Shown here: positions 54,802 to 63,968 of the stretch, piece after piece
Layout of the letters: each line of letters opens with the position of its first letter
How positions within the stretch are numbered: position 1 is the first letter of the stretch
From: CAIVVT01 sp963757265
GTDB taxonomy: Bacteria > Acidobacteriota > Terriglobia > Bryobacterales > Bryobacteraceae
Assembly (NCBI GenBank): GCA_963757265.1
Contig: CAVWRA010000006.1
Span: 682,001 to 746,000 of the forward strand
DNA length: 64,000 nt
Direction: 5' to 3'
The notes under the pieces: model-generated
The model's input: the letters and a program-made list of their open reading frames with translations, nothing else
Told to the model about the DNA's origin: nothing
Database searches by the model: none
Translations under genes and position numbers: made by a program

Positions 54802-55247
54802 GGCTCTCTCCTCTCGCTCCCCCGAACCCCGTTTCAACTACTGTAACCCAACCCGGATGTTTCGCCAACAATCCGCCGCGGCGCGCGAATGGGCCGCGGC
54901 CGCGGCTTCGACCTGCTAGATGAGCTCGGTCTTGCGGCGTTCCAGGCCCGGGGAGGCCGGCTCCGGAGCTTGCAGCGCCAGCGCCGCCGACAGGAGCGGG
55001 AGCGGGCCTGGGAGCATCCACCGATTGTACGGCGAATTGTATGACGGGGTTCCAGGGGCGCGCCGCAGGACATGTTCCTCGGAAGCGATTGGGGATTGTC
55101 GGCCAATCCCCGCTCCAGCACAGCCGGGCGCAGCGAGGAGGAAAGGTCGAACCATCGGCCCGAAGGGAGCGCAGGCAGCTTAGCGTACAAACAAATGACG
55201 GAACACCGCTGCGCGCCATCTCGTTGTAGGGTGGCAGAGGTCCTATC
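54802..55247. other. Intergenic region upstream of the duplicated-domain secreted protein
   Basis: About 446 bases with no firm gene. A 33-codon frame on the minus strand (55017-54916, MLPGPLPLLSAALALQAPEP...) resembles a short leader peptide but lacks other support. No repeat or promoter of good quality was identified. Confidence 0.3.
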
Positions 55248-56111
55248 ATGTTCAGATTCTTCACACTCGCGTGCGCCGTGATCCTGTTTGCCGGCGCGCT
55301 GACGGCGCAACTGGCCAGCGCGGACGATGCGCGCGGCGACGGCACCTGGAAGCTGGTTCCGGAAAAGAGCGACTTCGGCCCTCAAGGGCCGCCCAACGGC
55401 GAGCTGCTGCTCAAAATCAAGACCAACGGCGCGGAGTTTCAGGTCGATCAGATCAACGCCGGCGTAGTCCTGCACCTGGTGTGCCGGAGCGACGGGAAAG
55501 AGACCACCAACCCGCTTCCGGACGGGGGTGAGTTGAAGTGCCGCTACACGTTTGAAAATGGTGTGCTGCTGGGCGAACTCAACGTCAACGACGGTGCGGT
55601 GATTATGAAGGACCGCGTCAGCTACTCCGCCGATTTCCACTGGATGACGGTTGATCGCGAAATGAAAACCCCCGACGGCGAGGGGAAGATGAAGCTGGTC
55701 TTCGAGCGGGTGGCGACCGAGCATCCTTCCTTGGCTGGCACCTGGAAGCTCGACGCCGCGAAAAGCGACTTTGGCGGCGGGCCGGTCCCGGGCCGCTTCG
55801 AGGCCGTGATCACGGTAGAGGGTCCGCGCATCAGCATGGTGCAGACCACCGACCAGGGCACGGTGACGCTGAACGTGCGCGACGATGGCGAAGAGACCAC
55901 CAACGATCTGGGCGGCACGGTTCTGAAAAGTAAATTGCGCTGGGAAGGTGCGGTTCTCACCGGCGAGAATACTTACACCGGGCCGGGCGGAGCGATCACG
56001 TTCCACGACCGCACGTCCTTCTCGCCCGATGGCAAGGTGATGACGATCGACCGCGTGGGCGTGTCGACATCGGGCGAGCGGCACATGCGACTCGTGCTGA
56101 TCCGGCAGTGA
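55248..56111 (+). CDS. Secreted protein with two internal repeats
   Basis: 287 residues from ATG 55248; GAGG upstream. Signal peptide MFRFFTLACAVILFAGALTA. Two homologous halves of about 130 residues, each starting GTWKLxxxKSDFG (GTWKLVPEKSDFGPQ and GTWKLDAAKSDFGGG) and carrying the motif DGxETTN (SDGKETTNPL, DDGEETTNDL). Likely two lipocalin/beta-clam-like domains. I recognise no specific family function. Monocistronic. Confidence 0.7.
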   Translation: MFRFFTLACAVILFAGALTAQLASADDARGDGTWKLVPEKSDFGPQGPPNGELLLKIKTNGAEFQVDQINAGVVLHLVCRSDGKETTNPLPDGGELKCRYTFENGVLLGELNVNDGAVIMKDRVSYSADFHWMTVDREMKTPDGEGKMKLVFERVATEHPSLAGTWKLDAAKSDFGGGPVPGRFEAVITVEGPRISMVQTTDQGTVTLNVRDDGEETTNDLGGTVLKSKLRWEGAVLTGENTYTGPGGAITFHDRTSFSPDGKVMTIDRVGVSTSGERHMRLVLIRQ

Positions 56112-56237
56112 GCCCTTGGCTCGAAACCGTCAGGCGCACAGGCCGCGACGCGGGCGGGTTGAGAACAGGCACGGGCGGGCCGTTCGCATGGAACGTCGCG
56201 CAGTCCGGGCGGGCACGAACTCTCGTGGTCCGGGGGC

Positions 56238-57350
56238 TCAGGCGAGATCGAGCGGAACCACCGTCAGGCGGTAGACTTCCGGATTGTTCCAATTGCCGGC
56301 CGTGAAGACGTAGACCCGGCGGGCGGACTGGAACTTGGGGCAGATCTCGGGCGAGTAGTAGCCCTGCGGGGAGAACTCCTGCGAGCCGATGCGCGTCCAC
56401 GGGCCCCAGGGATGGGGCGATTCATAGAAGTCCCAAATTGTTTTGGTGCAGGCGTCCTTGATCTTTCCGCCGCCGGCGGGGTAATACCAGTTGGCCATCA
56501 AATAGCGCCGCCGGGGGTGCACGTAGACCGCGCCGGTCATGCCGAATTTGCCGTGTTCGGCGAGAACCGGCTTCGCGTCGGTCATTTTCGACGACCAGGA
56601 GGCGTCGCGGGCGCCGTCGCCACCGGTGAAATAAGTCCAGTCGGATCCCTTGAGGGCTCCAATGCGGTCGCGCCGCACGCGGCCCAGCACCTGGTCGCTG
56701 CCGTTGTCCCAAAAGCCATCGTTGGAGATGGCGTAGACGTAGCGGTCCGCCGCGTCAACAGCGGTTCGGGTACGGCCGTACTCGATGAAGTAAGGCGTCG
56801 CGAAGCGCGAACCGGGGAACATCGGGGCGTCGTAATTCTCTTTGGCCGGGCGCGTCCAGGTCATGCCGAAATCGGTGGATTTGATGATGCTGGCGTTAGA
56901 GGCGGGTTGACGCCGCTGGGCATCGCCGGAGTCTTCCCCGTACTTGTGCCGCGCGACGACCCAATAGAGCACGCCGTCGATGGACGCGCAGCCGCTGGAT
57001 TTCCAGGTGCAGCCATCGGGGCCGCGCGCCGAACCTTTGCCATAGTCCGGCATGGTGTTGACCGTGTCGCCGCTGAGCTTCAGCGGATCGCTGCCCTCGA
57101 TGCGGTTGAAGGCGATGTTGGCACTGCCGGCTTTATGGAATCCGTCCGTGTCGTCGGAAGGCGAATAGAGGTTGCCGTCATCGGCCCATGCGGCCACCCA
57201 GGTGTCTCCGCCGTTGTCCGCCAGCGGCGCGGGCGTTCCAACCTGGACGGATTTGATCGGCTGGCCCGGGCCGGCCGGCGCGGCAGCGGATGCGATCCAT
57301 GGCGCGCCCAGAGCGGCGGCAAGCACATGACGACGGTTGTATTGGCTCAT
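56238..57350 (-). CDS. Secreted DUF4185-like / sialidase-fold protein
   Basis: 370 residues with a Tat-like start (MSQYNRRHVLAAALGAPWIA). Five-bladed propeller-like pattern: DTWVAAWADDGNLYSPSDDT, VLYWVVARHKYGED, IIKSTDFGMTWTRP (an Asp-box-like SxDxGxTW), YVYAISNDGFWDN, RRYLMANWYYPAGG and FYESPHPWGPW. Resembles DUF4185 and glycosyl-hydrolase-related propellers. Catalytic residues are not assignable. Exported; substrate unknown. Confidence 0.65.
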   Translation of the reverse strand: MSQYNRRHVLAAALGAPWIASAAAPAGPGQPIKSVQVGTPAPLADNGGDTWVAAWADDGNLYSPSDDTDGFHKAGSANIAFNRIEGSDPLKLSGDTVNTMPDYGKGSARGPDGCTWKSSGCASIDGVLYWVVARHKYGEDSGDAQRRQPASNASIIKSTDFGMTWTRPAKENYDAPMFPGSRFATPYFIEYGRTRTAVDAADRYVYAISNDGFWDNGSDQVLGRVRRDRIGALKGSDWTYFTGGDGARDASWSSKMTDAKPVLAEHGKFGMTGAVYVHPRRRYLMANWYYPAGGGKIKDACTKTIWDFYESPHPWGPWTRIGSQEFSPQGYYSPEICPKFQSARRVYVFTAGNWNNPEVYRLTVVPLDLA

Positions 57351-57412
57351 GGCCGTTCATTCTATCGCGGAACCGCGGCGGTGGCGCGCCGGGCTGGAAC
57401 TGGCGACTGGAG

Positions 57413-57946
57413 CTAACGCCGCTCCCGTTCGCGCCTGTATTTCCGCAGCAGTTCGTACAACACCACGCCGCCCGCCGTGGCCACGTTCAGCGAATGTTTC
57501 AGGCCGCGCATCGGCAGCCGCACCTGGACGTGGCAGGCGGCGAGGAGAGCTTCGCCGACGCCGTCAACCTCGTTGCCGAAGACGACGCAGACGGGCCAGC
57601 GCGGCTGCCAGTCGAACAGATCCACGGCCTCGTCGGAGGTTTCCAGGGCTGCAATCTGGTAGCCCCGCGCGGCCAGCATGCGCAGCGGCACCAGCGCGTC
57701 GTAGTAGTGCTCCCAGGCGACGCTGGCCTCGGCACCGAGGGCGGTTTTGGCGACGCCCGGCTGCGTGGGCCTGGCGGTGATCCCGCACAGGTACACTCGC
57801 TCGGCGCGCACGCCGTCGGCGGTGCGGAAAAACGCGCCGACGTTGTACATGCTGCGCACGTGGTCGAGCACCACCGACACCGGCAGGACGCCCAGTCCGG
57901 CATAGGGTACGGCCAGCGCGGTCTCGTCAAACGGGCGTCTCGCCAT
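57413..57946 (-). CDS. SpoU/TrmH-family RNA 2'-O-methyltransferase
   Basis: 177 residues from ATG 57946, with GGAG upstream; translation further upstream belongs to the shadow of hutH. SPOUT knot motifs: VLDHVRSMYNVGAFFRTADG (motif 1), VVFGNEVDGVGEALL (motif 2) and LPMRGLKHSLNVATAGGVVL (motif 3). Methylates ribose in tRNA or rRNA with SAM; the exact site cannot be told. Divergent from hutH with a 48-base gap that must hold both promoters. Confidence 0.9.
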   Translation of the reverse strand: MARRPFDETALAVPYAGLGVLPVSVVLDHVRSMYNVGAFFRTADGVRAERVYLCGITARPTQPGVAKTALGAEASVAWEHYYDALVPLRMLAARGYQIAALETSDEAVDLFDWQPRWPVCVVFGNEVDGVGEALLAACHVQVRLPMRGLKHSLNVATAGGVVLYELLRKYRRERERR

Positions 57947-57994
57947 GCGGCTCCAGGGGCGTCCTCCCTCCTGAGCATAGCGGGGGTTTACGAT

Positions 57995-59533
57995 ATGGGA
58001 GCAATGGTCGTTCTCACAGGCTCGCAGTTGAACCCCGAAGACGTGGCCCGCGTGGCGCGCGGCGGCGTAGCGGTCTCCCTGGCCGCCGAAGCTCTGGAAC
58101 GCATGCGCGCCTCGCGCGCGACAGTGGAACGCCTGGCCGCCGGCGACGAGCCGGTTTACGCCGTCAACACGGGCTTCGGGTATCTCTCGAATGCGCGCAT
58201 CCCGCCCTCGGACCTGGCCCAGTTGCAGCACAACCTGCTGCGCTCGCACGCCTGCGGCGTGGGCGAGCCGCTGGACGTGGAGACTGTTCGGGCGATGATG
58301 CTGATCCGCGCCAACGTCCTGGCCAAGGGCCTGTCCGGCATCCGGCCGGTGATCGCGGAGCGGCTGTGCGAGCTGCTCAATCGCAATGTCACGCCGGTGG
58401 TGCCCTCGCGCGGCAGCGTCGGAGCCAGCGGCGACCTGGCCCCGCTGGCGCACATGGCGCTGGTGCTGATCGGCGAAGGCGAGGCATTTGTTAATGCCGG
58501 CATCAACGCCGGGCCGGAGCGGCGCCGCCTGCCGGGAGCCGAGGCCCTGCGCGAGGCGGGCCTGGAAGCGCTGCGGCTGGAAGCGAAGGAAGGCATCTCG
58601 CTGGTCAACGGCACCCAGGCCATGCTGGCGCTGGGGAGCCTGGCGCTGCTCGATCTAGAGGATTTGTGCGAAGTGGCCGACGCAGCCTGTGCGCTGTCGT
58701 TGGATGCGTTGCGCGGCACGCCGCGGGCGTACGATGCCCGCATTCACGACGCCCGGCCGCACCCCGGCCAGCAGGCCAGCGCGGCCCTGCTCACGGCGCT
58801 GCTGGACGGCAGTGAGATCCGCCAGACGCACGCCACCTGCCCGCGCGTGCAGGACGCCTACTCGCTGCGCTGCGCCCCGCAGGTGCACGGCGCCGCGCGC
58901 GATGCGCTGGCCGAGGCGCGGCGCGTGTTTTCGATCGAACTCAACGCCGCCACCGACAACCCGCTGGTGTTCGGCGCGGAGATCCTTTCCGGCGGCAATT
59001 TCCATGGCGAGCATCTGGCTTTCCAATGCGACTTTCTGGCCGTCGCGCTGACCGCGCTGGGAGGCATCAGCGAGCGGCGCACCGACCGGCTGCTGAACCC
59101 CTCGTTCAACGAAGGTCTGCCGCCATTCCTGGCCGTCCATCCGGGGCTCGAGTCGGGTCACATGATGCTGCAGGTGACGGCCTCGGCGCTGCTGGCCGAG
59201 TGCCGCGTTCTGGCGACGCCCGCCTCGCCCGGCTCGGTGCCGACCAGCGGCAACAAGGAGGATTTCGTGAGCATGGGCATGACCGCGGCGCTCAAGCTGC
59301 GGCAGGCGAAGGAGCACCTGCGCGCCATCCTGGCGATCGAACTGCTGTGCGCGACGCAGGCGCTGGAATCGCTGCGGCCGCTGAAAACGGGCGCGCGGCT
59401 CGAGAAGCTGCGCGCGGCGTTCCTGGAGGTGTGCCCGCCGCGCACCGGCGACCGGCCGTTTCACGAGGACTTGCGCGCCGCCTGCGAGTGGCTCAAGTGG
59501 TGGCGTACACGGCGAAACGAGTGGTGCGTTTGA
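57995..59533 (+). CDS. hutH: Histidine ammonia-lyase
   Basis: 512 residues from ATG 57995; an in-frame ATG at 58004 is an equally plausible start. Converts histidine to urocanate and ammonia. The MIO cofactor forms from Ala144-Ser145-Gly146 in GSVGASGDLAPLAH; the Tyr loop is VNTGFGYLSN, then GISLVNGTQAML, NAATDNPLVF, and SVPTSGNKEDFVSMG. Length is typical. No other hut genes nearby, so a role in a different histidine or aromatic amino-acid route is possible. Overlaps the convergent GNAT gene by 41 bases. Confidence 0.92.
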   Translation: MGAMVVLTGSQLNPEDVARVARGGVAVSLAAEALERMRASRATVERLAAGDEPVYAVNTGFGYLSNARIPPSDLAQLQHNLLRSHACGVGEPLDVETVRAMMLIRANVLAKGLSGIRPVIAERLCELLNRNVTPVVPSRGSVGASGDLAPLAHMALVLIGEGEAFVNAGINAGPERRRLPGAEALREAGLEALRLEAKEGISLVNGTQAMLALGSLALLDLEDLCEVADAACALSLDALRGTPRAYDARIHDARPHPGQQASAALLTALLDGSEIRQTHATCPRVQDAYSLRCAPQVHGAARDALAEARRVFSIELNAATDNPLVFGAEILSGGNFHGEHLAFQCDFLAVALTALGGISERRTDRLLNPSFNEGLPPFLAVHPGLESGHMMLQVTASALLAECRVLATPASPGSVPTSGNKEDFVSMGMTAALKLRQAKEHLRAILAIELLCATQALESLRPLKTGARLEKLRAAFLEVCPPRTGDRPFHEDLRAACEWLKWWRTRRNEWCV

Positions 59534-60260
59534 AGCCCAGGGCACGGTACAGCCGCCGTCCGTCGGGCGTGGATTGCAGCACCAGCGGCCCGGCGAAGCC
59601 GCACCGGCGGCGCTCGGCGACGGCGTGCCGCACGATCGCCTCGGCGCAGCCGCGGCGGCGGTGCTCAGGGAGCGTCGCCACGGAGTAAATCCCCAGCGCT
59701 CCGGCGTGTTCGATTACCGCCCCGCATGTCACCGGCTGGCCGTCGAGATAGCCCACCCAGGCCTGCAGCGCGTTGTGCCAGCGTTCCTCCGGCTCATATA
59801 ACACGCGCGCCGTGGGGTAATGGATGTGGAATGCCGTGGCGATCAGGCCGGTGAAGGCCTGCCGCTGGCGGTCATTCGCCACCGGCTCGAAGCGCAGCGG
59901 CGGCGGCTCGCGAACCGGCGCCTCGAGTTCCATGGTCTCCATGCCCGGCGCATCCAGGATCCGCGCCAGGCGCAGCGGGTCGAGAAGAGCGTCCAGGCGC
60001 CGCGCCATGCGGAGCCCCAGCAGATCCTCGCAGGCGTAAAAATTCCATCCGCGCAACAGGCCGCGGAAGTGTTTCGACGCCGCGCGCACGCGCGCCAGCA
60101 GATCGGTCTCGTCCGCGACGGGTGCGTCGATGACCGCCACGTTGAAGGCCGAGTGCTGCACCGGCGAAGTCACCAGCGTCAGGCCCGCGCGCCGTTCCGC
60201 CGTCCCGTAGAACGACAGGGCGGCAATCAGGTTGGCGGTGTTGTATTCGAACGGCTGCAC
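59493..60260 (-). CDS. GNAT-family acetyltransferase
   Basis: 255 residues from ATG 60260 (MQPFEYNTANLIAALSFYGT). The C-terminal half is the GNAT fold: PVTCGAVIEHAGALGIYSVA, the acetyl-CoA loop TLPEHRRRGCAEAIVRHAV (R/QxxGxG/A-like RRRGCA), and LVLQSTPDGRRLYRALGFKR. The N-terminal 120 residues form a second, degenerate domain. Acceptor unknown. It lies 15 bases after priA on the same strand. Confidence 0.85.
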   Translation of the reverse strand: MQPFEYNTANLIAALSFYGTAERRAGLTLVTSPVQHSAFNVAVIDAPVADETDLLARVRAASKHFRGLLRGWNFYACEDLLGLRMARRLDALLDPLRLARILDAPGMETMELEAPVREPPPLRFEPVANDRQRQAFTGLIATAFHIHYPTARVLYEPEERWHNALQAWVGYLDGQPVTCGAVIEHAGALGIYSVATLPEHRRRGCAEAIVRHAVAERRRCGFAGPLVLQSTPDGRRLYRALGFKRTTRFAVYATT

Positions 60261-60275
60261 GCTCCGCTTTTACTT

Positions 60276-62696
60276 TTACAACAGATTCAAGGGATCGACA
60301 TCCACCACCAGCGCCGTGGCCGGCCACTTCGCGTCGAGGGCGTGACGCTGCAGCCGCTGCAGCGTCCTGTTCAGCTCGGGGCGCGAGCGCGCTTTGATCA
60401 GCATCTGATAACGGTACTCGTTCTTCAATCGCGGCACCGGCGCCTCGGCCGGCCCGAGCGCCTTCAGGCCCGCGCCCGGGTCCTTGAGCAGCTCGGCCAG
60501 CACGCCGCTCATGCGCAGGGCGTCGGCCTGCGCTTCGGCGCGCACGAGCACGTTGGCCAGCGCGCTGAACGGCGGATAGCGCATCAGGCGCCGGAATTCG
60601 AGCTCCTTGGCGTAGAACTTCGCGTAATCCTGTTGCGCGGCGCAGCGGATCGAGTAATGGTCGGGGTTATAGGTCTGCACCAGCACGACGCCCGGCAGCA
60701 GATGCCGGCCGGCGCGCCCGGCCACCTGCGTCAGCAACTGGAACGTGCGCTCGGCGGCGCGGAAATCCGGCACGCCCAGGCCAAGATCGGCGTTGACCAC
60801 GCCCACCAGCGTCACGTTGGGAATGTCGTGACCCTTGGCGATCATCTGAGTGCCGACCAGAATGTCGAAATTGCCCTGGCGGAATCCGCCCAGGATCTCC
60901 TCGTACTTGTGCTTGCCGGTCACCGTGTCGCGGTCCAGCCGCGCGATGCGCGCGCCGGCGAAGTGGCGGTGCAGCTCCTCCTCCACGCGTTCCGAGCCGC
61001 TGCCCAGAAAATGGATGTGCTCGCTGTCGCAATGCGGGCAGCGCGCCGGGACGCGGGCGGCGTAGTTGCAGTAGTGGCACAGCAGCCGCTGGTCGCGCTT
61101 GTGCCAGGTCATCGGCACGGCGCAGTTGACGCACTGGACGCGCTCGCCGCAGCTGCGGCAGGCCACGGCCGACGAAAAGCCGCGCCGGTTCATGAGCAGC
61201 ATCACCTGCTCGCCGGCCTCGAGTTTGGCCTGCACCGCCTCCACCAGGCGCCGCGAAAACAGGGCGTTGGAGCGCGTCTCCAGGAACTCCTCGCGCATGT
61301 CGATCAGCTCGACGCGCGGCATCGGGCGTTCGCCCACGCGCTCCGGCAACTCGAGCAATTGCGACTTGCCGCGCTCCACGTTATAGCGGCTTTCGAGGCT
61401 CGGCGTGGCCGAGCCCAGCACCACGCAGGCGCCCTCCTCGCGGCCCCGCAGGATAGCCACGTCGCGCCCGTTGTAGCGCGGCGTCTCCTCCTGTTTGTAG
61501 CTGCCGTCGTGCTCCTCATCGACGACGATCAGCCCCAGGTCCTGCACCGGCGCGAAGACCGCCGAGCGCGTGCCCACGGCGACCGTGGCCTCGCCCGCCC
61601 TCAGCCGGCGCCATTGGCCGGCGCGCTCGCGGTCGTTGAAGGCCGAGTGCAGGATCGCCACGCGATCGCCGAAACGGGCGTGAAACTGCCCCGCCATGGC
61701 CGGGGTGAGGCCGATCTCGGGCACCAGCATCAACACGCCGCGGCCGCCGGCGAGCGCGCTTTCGATGGCGTTCAGATAGACCTCGGTCTTGCCCGATCCG
61801 GTGACGCCGTGCAGCAGAAAGGTGTGGAAGCGGCGCTCCGCCATGGCGCCGCGGACGGCCTCCACGGCCGCCTGTTGATGCGGATTGAGCGCGTGGCGCG
61901 GCTGCGCCCAGGCGGTGTCAACGGTGAGCGGCTCGGGCATCAGGCCGACCAACTGGCGCCGGGCCAATGCCCGTGCCGCCACGCTGGCCCCCTTCACCGC
62001 CACGCTCAGGTCCACCAGGTTGTGCGAGCCGGGGTGCAGTTCGAGATAGGCGACCAGCTCGCGCTGGATCCGGGTCAGCTTGATTTCCTCGTGACGGCCG
62101 TTGAATTCGGCGCGCATCCGGATGGCGGGGGCGCGCAGGGGATCACGTTCGGCGACGGTTTGCTCCCGATCGACTAAGCCTTTGTTTTGCAACGCCTTGA
62201 GCAGTCTTCTTGCGCCTGTGAACTTGCGTTCGAGCGTGCTTTCGCTCAAGGACCGCTGCTCCAGCGCGCGCAGCAGCGCAACCGCCGGATCGTCGCCCGT
62301 TTCGCCGATCAGCAGTTGCCGGACCACGTCGTGCCCATGGTCGGTCAGCGTCCAGAACCTGGATTGCCGGACTTCACCGGCCAGCGGCGCCATCCCGCGC
62401 AGCACTTCGCCCAGCGGCGCGCAATAATACTCCGCCACCCAGCGCCCCAGCGCGAGCAGTTTCGCGTCCAGGACCGGCTCCTCGTCGAGCAGCCGCAAGG
62501 CCTCTCTGGTCTCCATTTCGGGCGCCTGGTTGTGGGCCTTGAGAATCACCCCGGTCATTTTGCGCGCTCCAAACGGTACAATGATTCTGCAGCCTGGAGC
62601 GGCCCGGCGGCGCAGCGTTTCCGGGAGACGGTAGGTGAACGGACGGCCCAGGGGAACCGGCAGGCTGACGTCAACGAACGAAAAAACCGCTTCCAT
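60276..62696 (-). CDS. priA: Primosomal protein N' (replication restart helicase PriA)
   Basis: 806 residues from ATG 62696 (MEAVFSFVDVSLPVPLGRPF). Superfamily-2 helicase that reloads the replisome at stalled forks. N-terminal 3'BD (GRPFTYRLPETLRRRAAPGC), Walker A GVTGSGKTEVYL, DEAD-type box VVDEEHDGSYKQEE, LGSATPSLES, and the zinc-binding insert with eight Cys (CRSCGERVQCVNCAVPM, CHYCNY, CPHCDSEH). The helicase C domain carries VGTQMIAKGHDIPNVTLVGV and QVAGRAGR. Length is normal. Its first 40 codons were partly copied downstream (63199-63322). Confidence 0.95.
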   Translation of the reverse strand: MEAVFSFVDVSLPVPLGRPFTYRLPETLRRRAAPGCRIIVPFGARKMTGVILKAHNQAPEMETREALRLLDEEPVLDAKLLALGRWVAEYYCAPLGEVLRGMAPLAGEVRQSRFWTLTDHGHDVVRQLLIGETGDDPAVALLRALEQRSLSESTLERKFTGARRLLKALQNKGLVDREQTVAERDPLRAPAIRMRAEFNGRHEEIKLTRIQRELVAYLELHPGSHNLVDLSVAVKGASVAARALARRQLVGLMPEPLTVDTAWAQPRHALNPHQQAAVEAVRGAMAERRFHTFLLHGVTGSGKTEVYLNAIESALAGGRGVLMLVPEIGLTPAMAGQFHARFGDRVAILHSAFNDRERAGQWRRLRAGEATVAVGTRSAVFAPVQDLGLIVVDEEHDGSYKQEETPRYNGRDVAILRGREEGACVVLGSATPSLESRYNVERGKSQLLELPERVGERPMPRVELIDMREEFLETRSNALFSRRLVEAVQAKLEAGEQVMLLMNRRGFSSAVACRSCGERVQCVNCAVPMTWHKRDQRLLCHYCNYAARVPARCPHCDSEHIHFLGSGSERVEEELHRHFAGARIARLDRDTVTGKHKYEEILGGFRQGNFDILVGTQMIAKGHDIPNVTLVGVVNADLGLGVPDFRAAERTFQLLTQVAGRAGRHLLPGVVLVQTYNPDHYSIRCAAQQDYAKFYAKELEFRRLMRYPPFSALANVLVRAEAQADALRMSGVLAELLKDPGAGLKALGPAEAPVPRLKNEYRYQMLIKARSRPELNRTLQRLQRHALDAKWPATALVVDVDPLNLL

Positions 62697-62748
62697 CGGT
62701 AATCTCCCGGCCTTCCGCGGCGCTTTTTAATGTAGCAGGAGAAAAGTT

Positions 62749-63144
62749 GTGAAAACAGTTGCATTGACTCTCGTTTTGTTGCTCGTCGCCGGGATCGCCG
62801 TTTTCGCGGCGGACATCGACGGGAAATGGAAATCCGAAATCCAACGGCCGGCGCGCAACGGTGGCAACGCGGCCACCATCACGATGTTGTTCACTCTCAA
62901 GGCCAATGGCGCGAATCTGACCGGCACGGTGGATATCTCAGGCGGTCCCCGCGGCGACCACCAGGTCACCATCTCCGACGGCAAGGTCAACGGCAACAAG
63001 TATAGCTTCACCGTGGTGAACCCAACCCCTAACGGCCCGGTGACGACAAAATACGAGGGCACCGTCGAGGGCAATTCCCTCAAGGGCACGACGACGCGCC
63101 AGGGCGCGCAGCAGAGCCGCCCCTTTGAAGCGAAGAAGCAGTAA
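62749..63144 (+). CDS. Small secreted protein, paralogue 1 of a tandem pair
   Basis: 131 residues from GTG 62749, with AGGAGA upstream. Signal peptide MKTVALTLVLLLVAGIAVFA, then a compact beta protein (DIDGKWKSEI, TLKANGANLTGTVDISGG, KVNGNKYSFTVV, TTKYEGTVEGNSLKGTTT). This type is abundant in acidobacteria; function unknown. The leader, upstream region and C terminus (RPFEAKKQ) are nearly identical in the second copy at 63370. Confidence 0.8.
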   Translation: MKTVALTLVLLLVAGIAVFAADIDGKWKSEIQRPARNGGNAATITMLFTLKANGANLTGTVDISGGPRGDHQVTISDGKVNGNKYSFTVVNPTPNGPVTTKYEGTVEGNSLKGTTTRQGAQQSRPFEAKKQ

Positions 63145-63198
63145 TTCAAGCGCCCCGTCAGGTCCGGCGCATGCGGTCGCGCATGCAGTCCCTGAAGG

Positions 63199-63322
63199 GG
63201 TGGAAATCGCGCCGCGCGGCCGGGTGCGGTGCGGCAGGGTTTCCGGCAGACTGTAGGTAAACGGGCGCCCCGGGGGATCCGGCAAACTGACGTGGACGGA
63301 GAAAATACCGATTACAGCGGTA
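63199..63322 (-). pseudogene. Remnant of a duplicated priA 5' end
   Basis: On the minus strand this reads VIGIFSVHVSLPDPPGRPFT then YSLPETLPHRTRPRGA, matching PriA residues 3-35 (VFSFVDVSLPVPLGRPFTYR LPETLRRRAAPGC). It lies in front of the second paralogue exactly as priA lies in front of the first, so the duplicated segment carried the priA start along. No start or continuation; not a gene. Confidence 0.75.
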
Positions 63323-63369
63323 ATCTTCGGCGACTCCGCGGCGCTTTTCAATGTAGCAGGAGATAATTT

Positions 63370-63762
63370 GTGAAAACAGTTGCATTGACTCTCGTATTGT
63401 TGCTCGTCGCCGGGATCGCCGTTTTCGCGGCGGACATCGACGGGAAATGGAAGGCCGAAATGAAGCGCCCCTCCCGTGACGGCAGCGGCGAAATCACGAT
63501 CACTACGGTGTTTGACCTCAAAGCCGACGGCGCGAATCTGACTGGCAGCCTGACCTTGACCGGTCCGTGGGGCGACCGCCAGGCGACCGTTTCGGGCGGC
63601 AAGATCGATGGGAACAAGTTCAGCTTCACGACGACGACGGAAGGCCCCAACGGCAGCATGACGACCAAGTATGAAGGCACGGTCGAGGGCGGCGTTCTGA
63701 AGGGCACGTCGGCGCGCGAGGGCGGGCAGCGCAGCTTCCCCTTTGAAGCCAAGAAGCAGTAA
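63370..63762 (+). CDS. Small secreted protein, paralogue 2 of a tandem pair
   Basis: 130 residues from GTG 63370, with AGGAGATA upstream. The first 28 residues are nearly identical to paralogue 1, including the signal peptide. The middle has diverged (KRPSRDGSGEITITTVFDLK versus QRPARNGGNAATITMLFTLK), while the core motif DGANLTG and the end PFEAKKQ are kept. Part of a roughly 600-bp tandem duplication. Confidence 0.8.
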   Translation: MKTVALTLVLLLVAGIAVFAADIDGKWKAEMKRPSRDGSGEITITTVFDLKADGANLTGSLTLTGPWGDRQATVSGGKIDGNKFSFTTTTEGPNGSMTTKYEGTVEGGVLKGTSAREGGQRSFPFEAKKQ

Positions 63763-63789
63763 ATAAATCAATCAGTTGGTTGTGGCGCA

Positions 63790-63811
63790 GGGGACCGCGC
63801 AGGCGGTCCCC
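63790..63811. terminator. Strong 9-bp hairpin after the tandem pair
   Basis: GGGGACCGC (63790-63798), loop GCAG, GCGGTCCCC (63803-63811): a perfect stem 28 bases after the stop of paralogue 2. No T-run follows, so termination would depend on the hairpin alone or it serves as an mRNA end. Confidence 0.4.
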
Positions 63812-63906
63812 GCAGCGCTGGAAACGGCGCCGCGCGAGCGTGGCCGACGGTGGTGGGGGAGGACCGTGTTTTCCAGCGTGCAGGCGCCGTGAGTTCGCCG
63901 CAAAAT

Positions 63907-63968
63907 CACGGTGTTTTCCCTGTAATAAGCACGGTGGGCGCACGGTGAAATGCAGAATTTTCACGGTG
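63907..63968. promoter_or_regulatory. Four CACGGTG repeats (operator-like cluster)
   Basis: CACGGTG occurs at 63907-63913, 63930-63936, 63941-63947 and 63962-63968, all on one strand, with start-to-start spacings of 23, 11 and 21 bp, close to whole helical turns. The gene it would control must lie beyond the window. No gene is seen from 63812 to 64000. Confidence 0.4.

Noticed and set aside
54485..55345. 286-codon minus-strand frame spanning the MBL gene start and the intergenic region
   Set aside because: Low-complexity Arg/Pro/Ala translation, overlaps the well-supported MBL/receiver gene in another frame.
57413..58453. Long 346-codon minus-strand frame as one gene
   Set aside because: Only its last 177 codons are the SpoU methyltransferase; the first part is the antisense of hutH and precedes a good ATG with its own ribosome-binding site.
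59820..62177. 785-codon plus-strand frame opposite priA and the GNAT gene
   Set aside because: Composition is Arg/Gln/His/Ala-rich without domains; it is the antisense shadow of GC-rich coding sequence.
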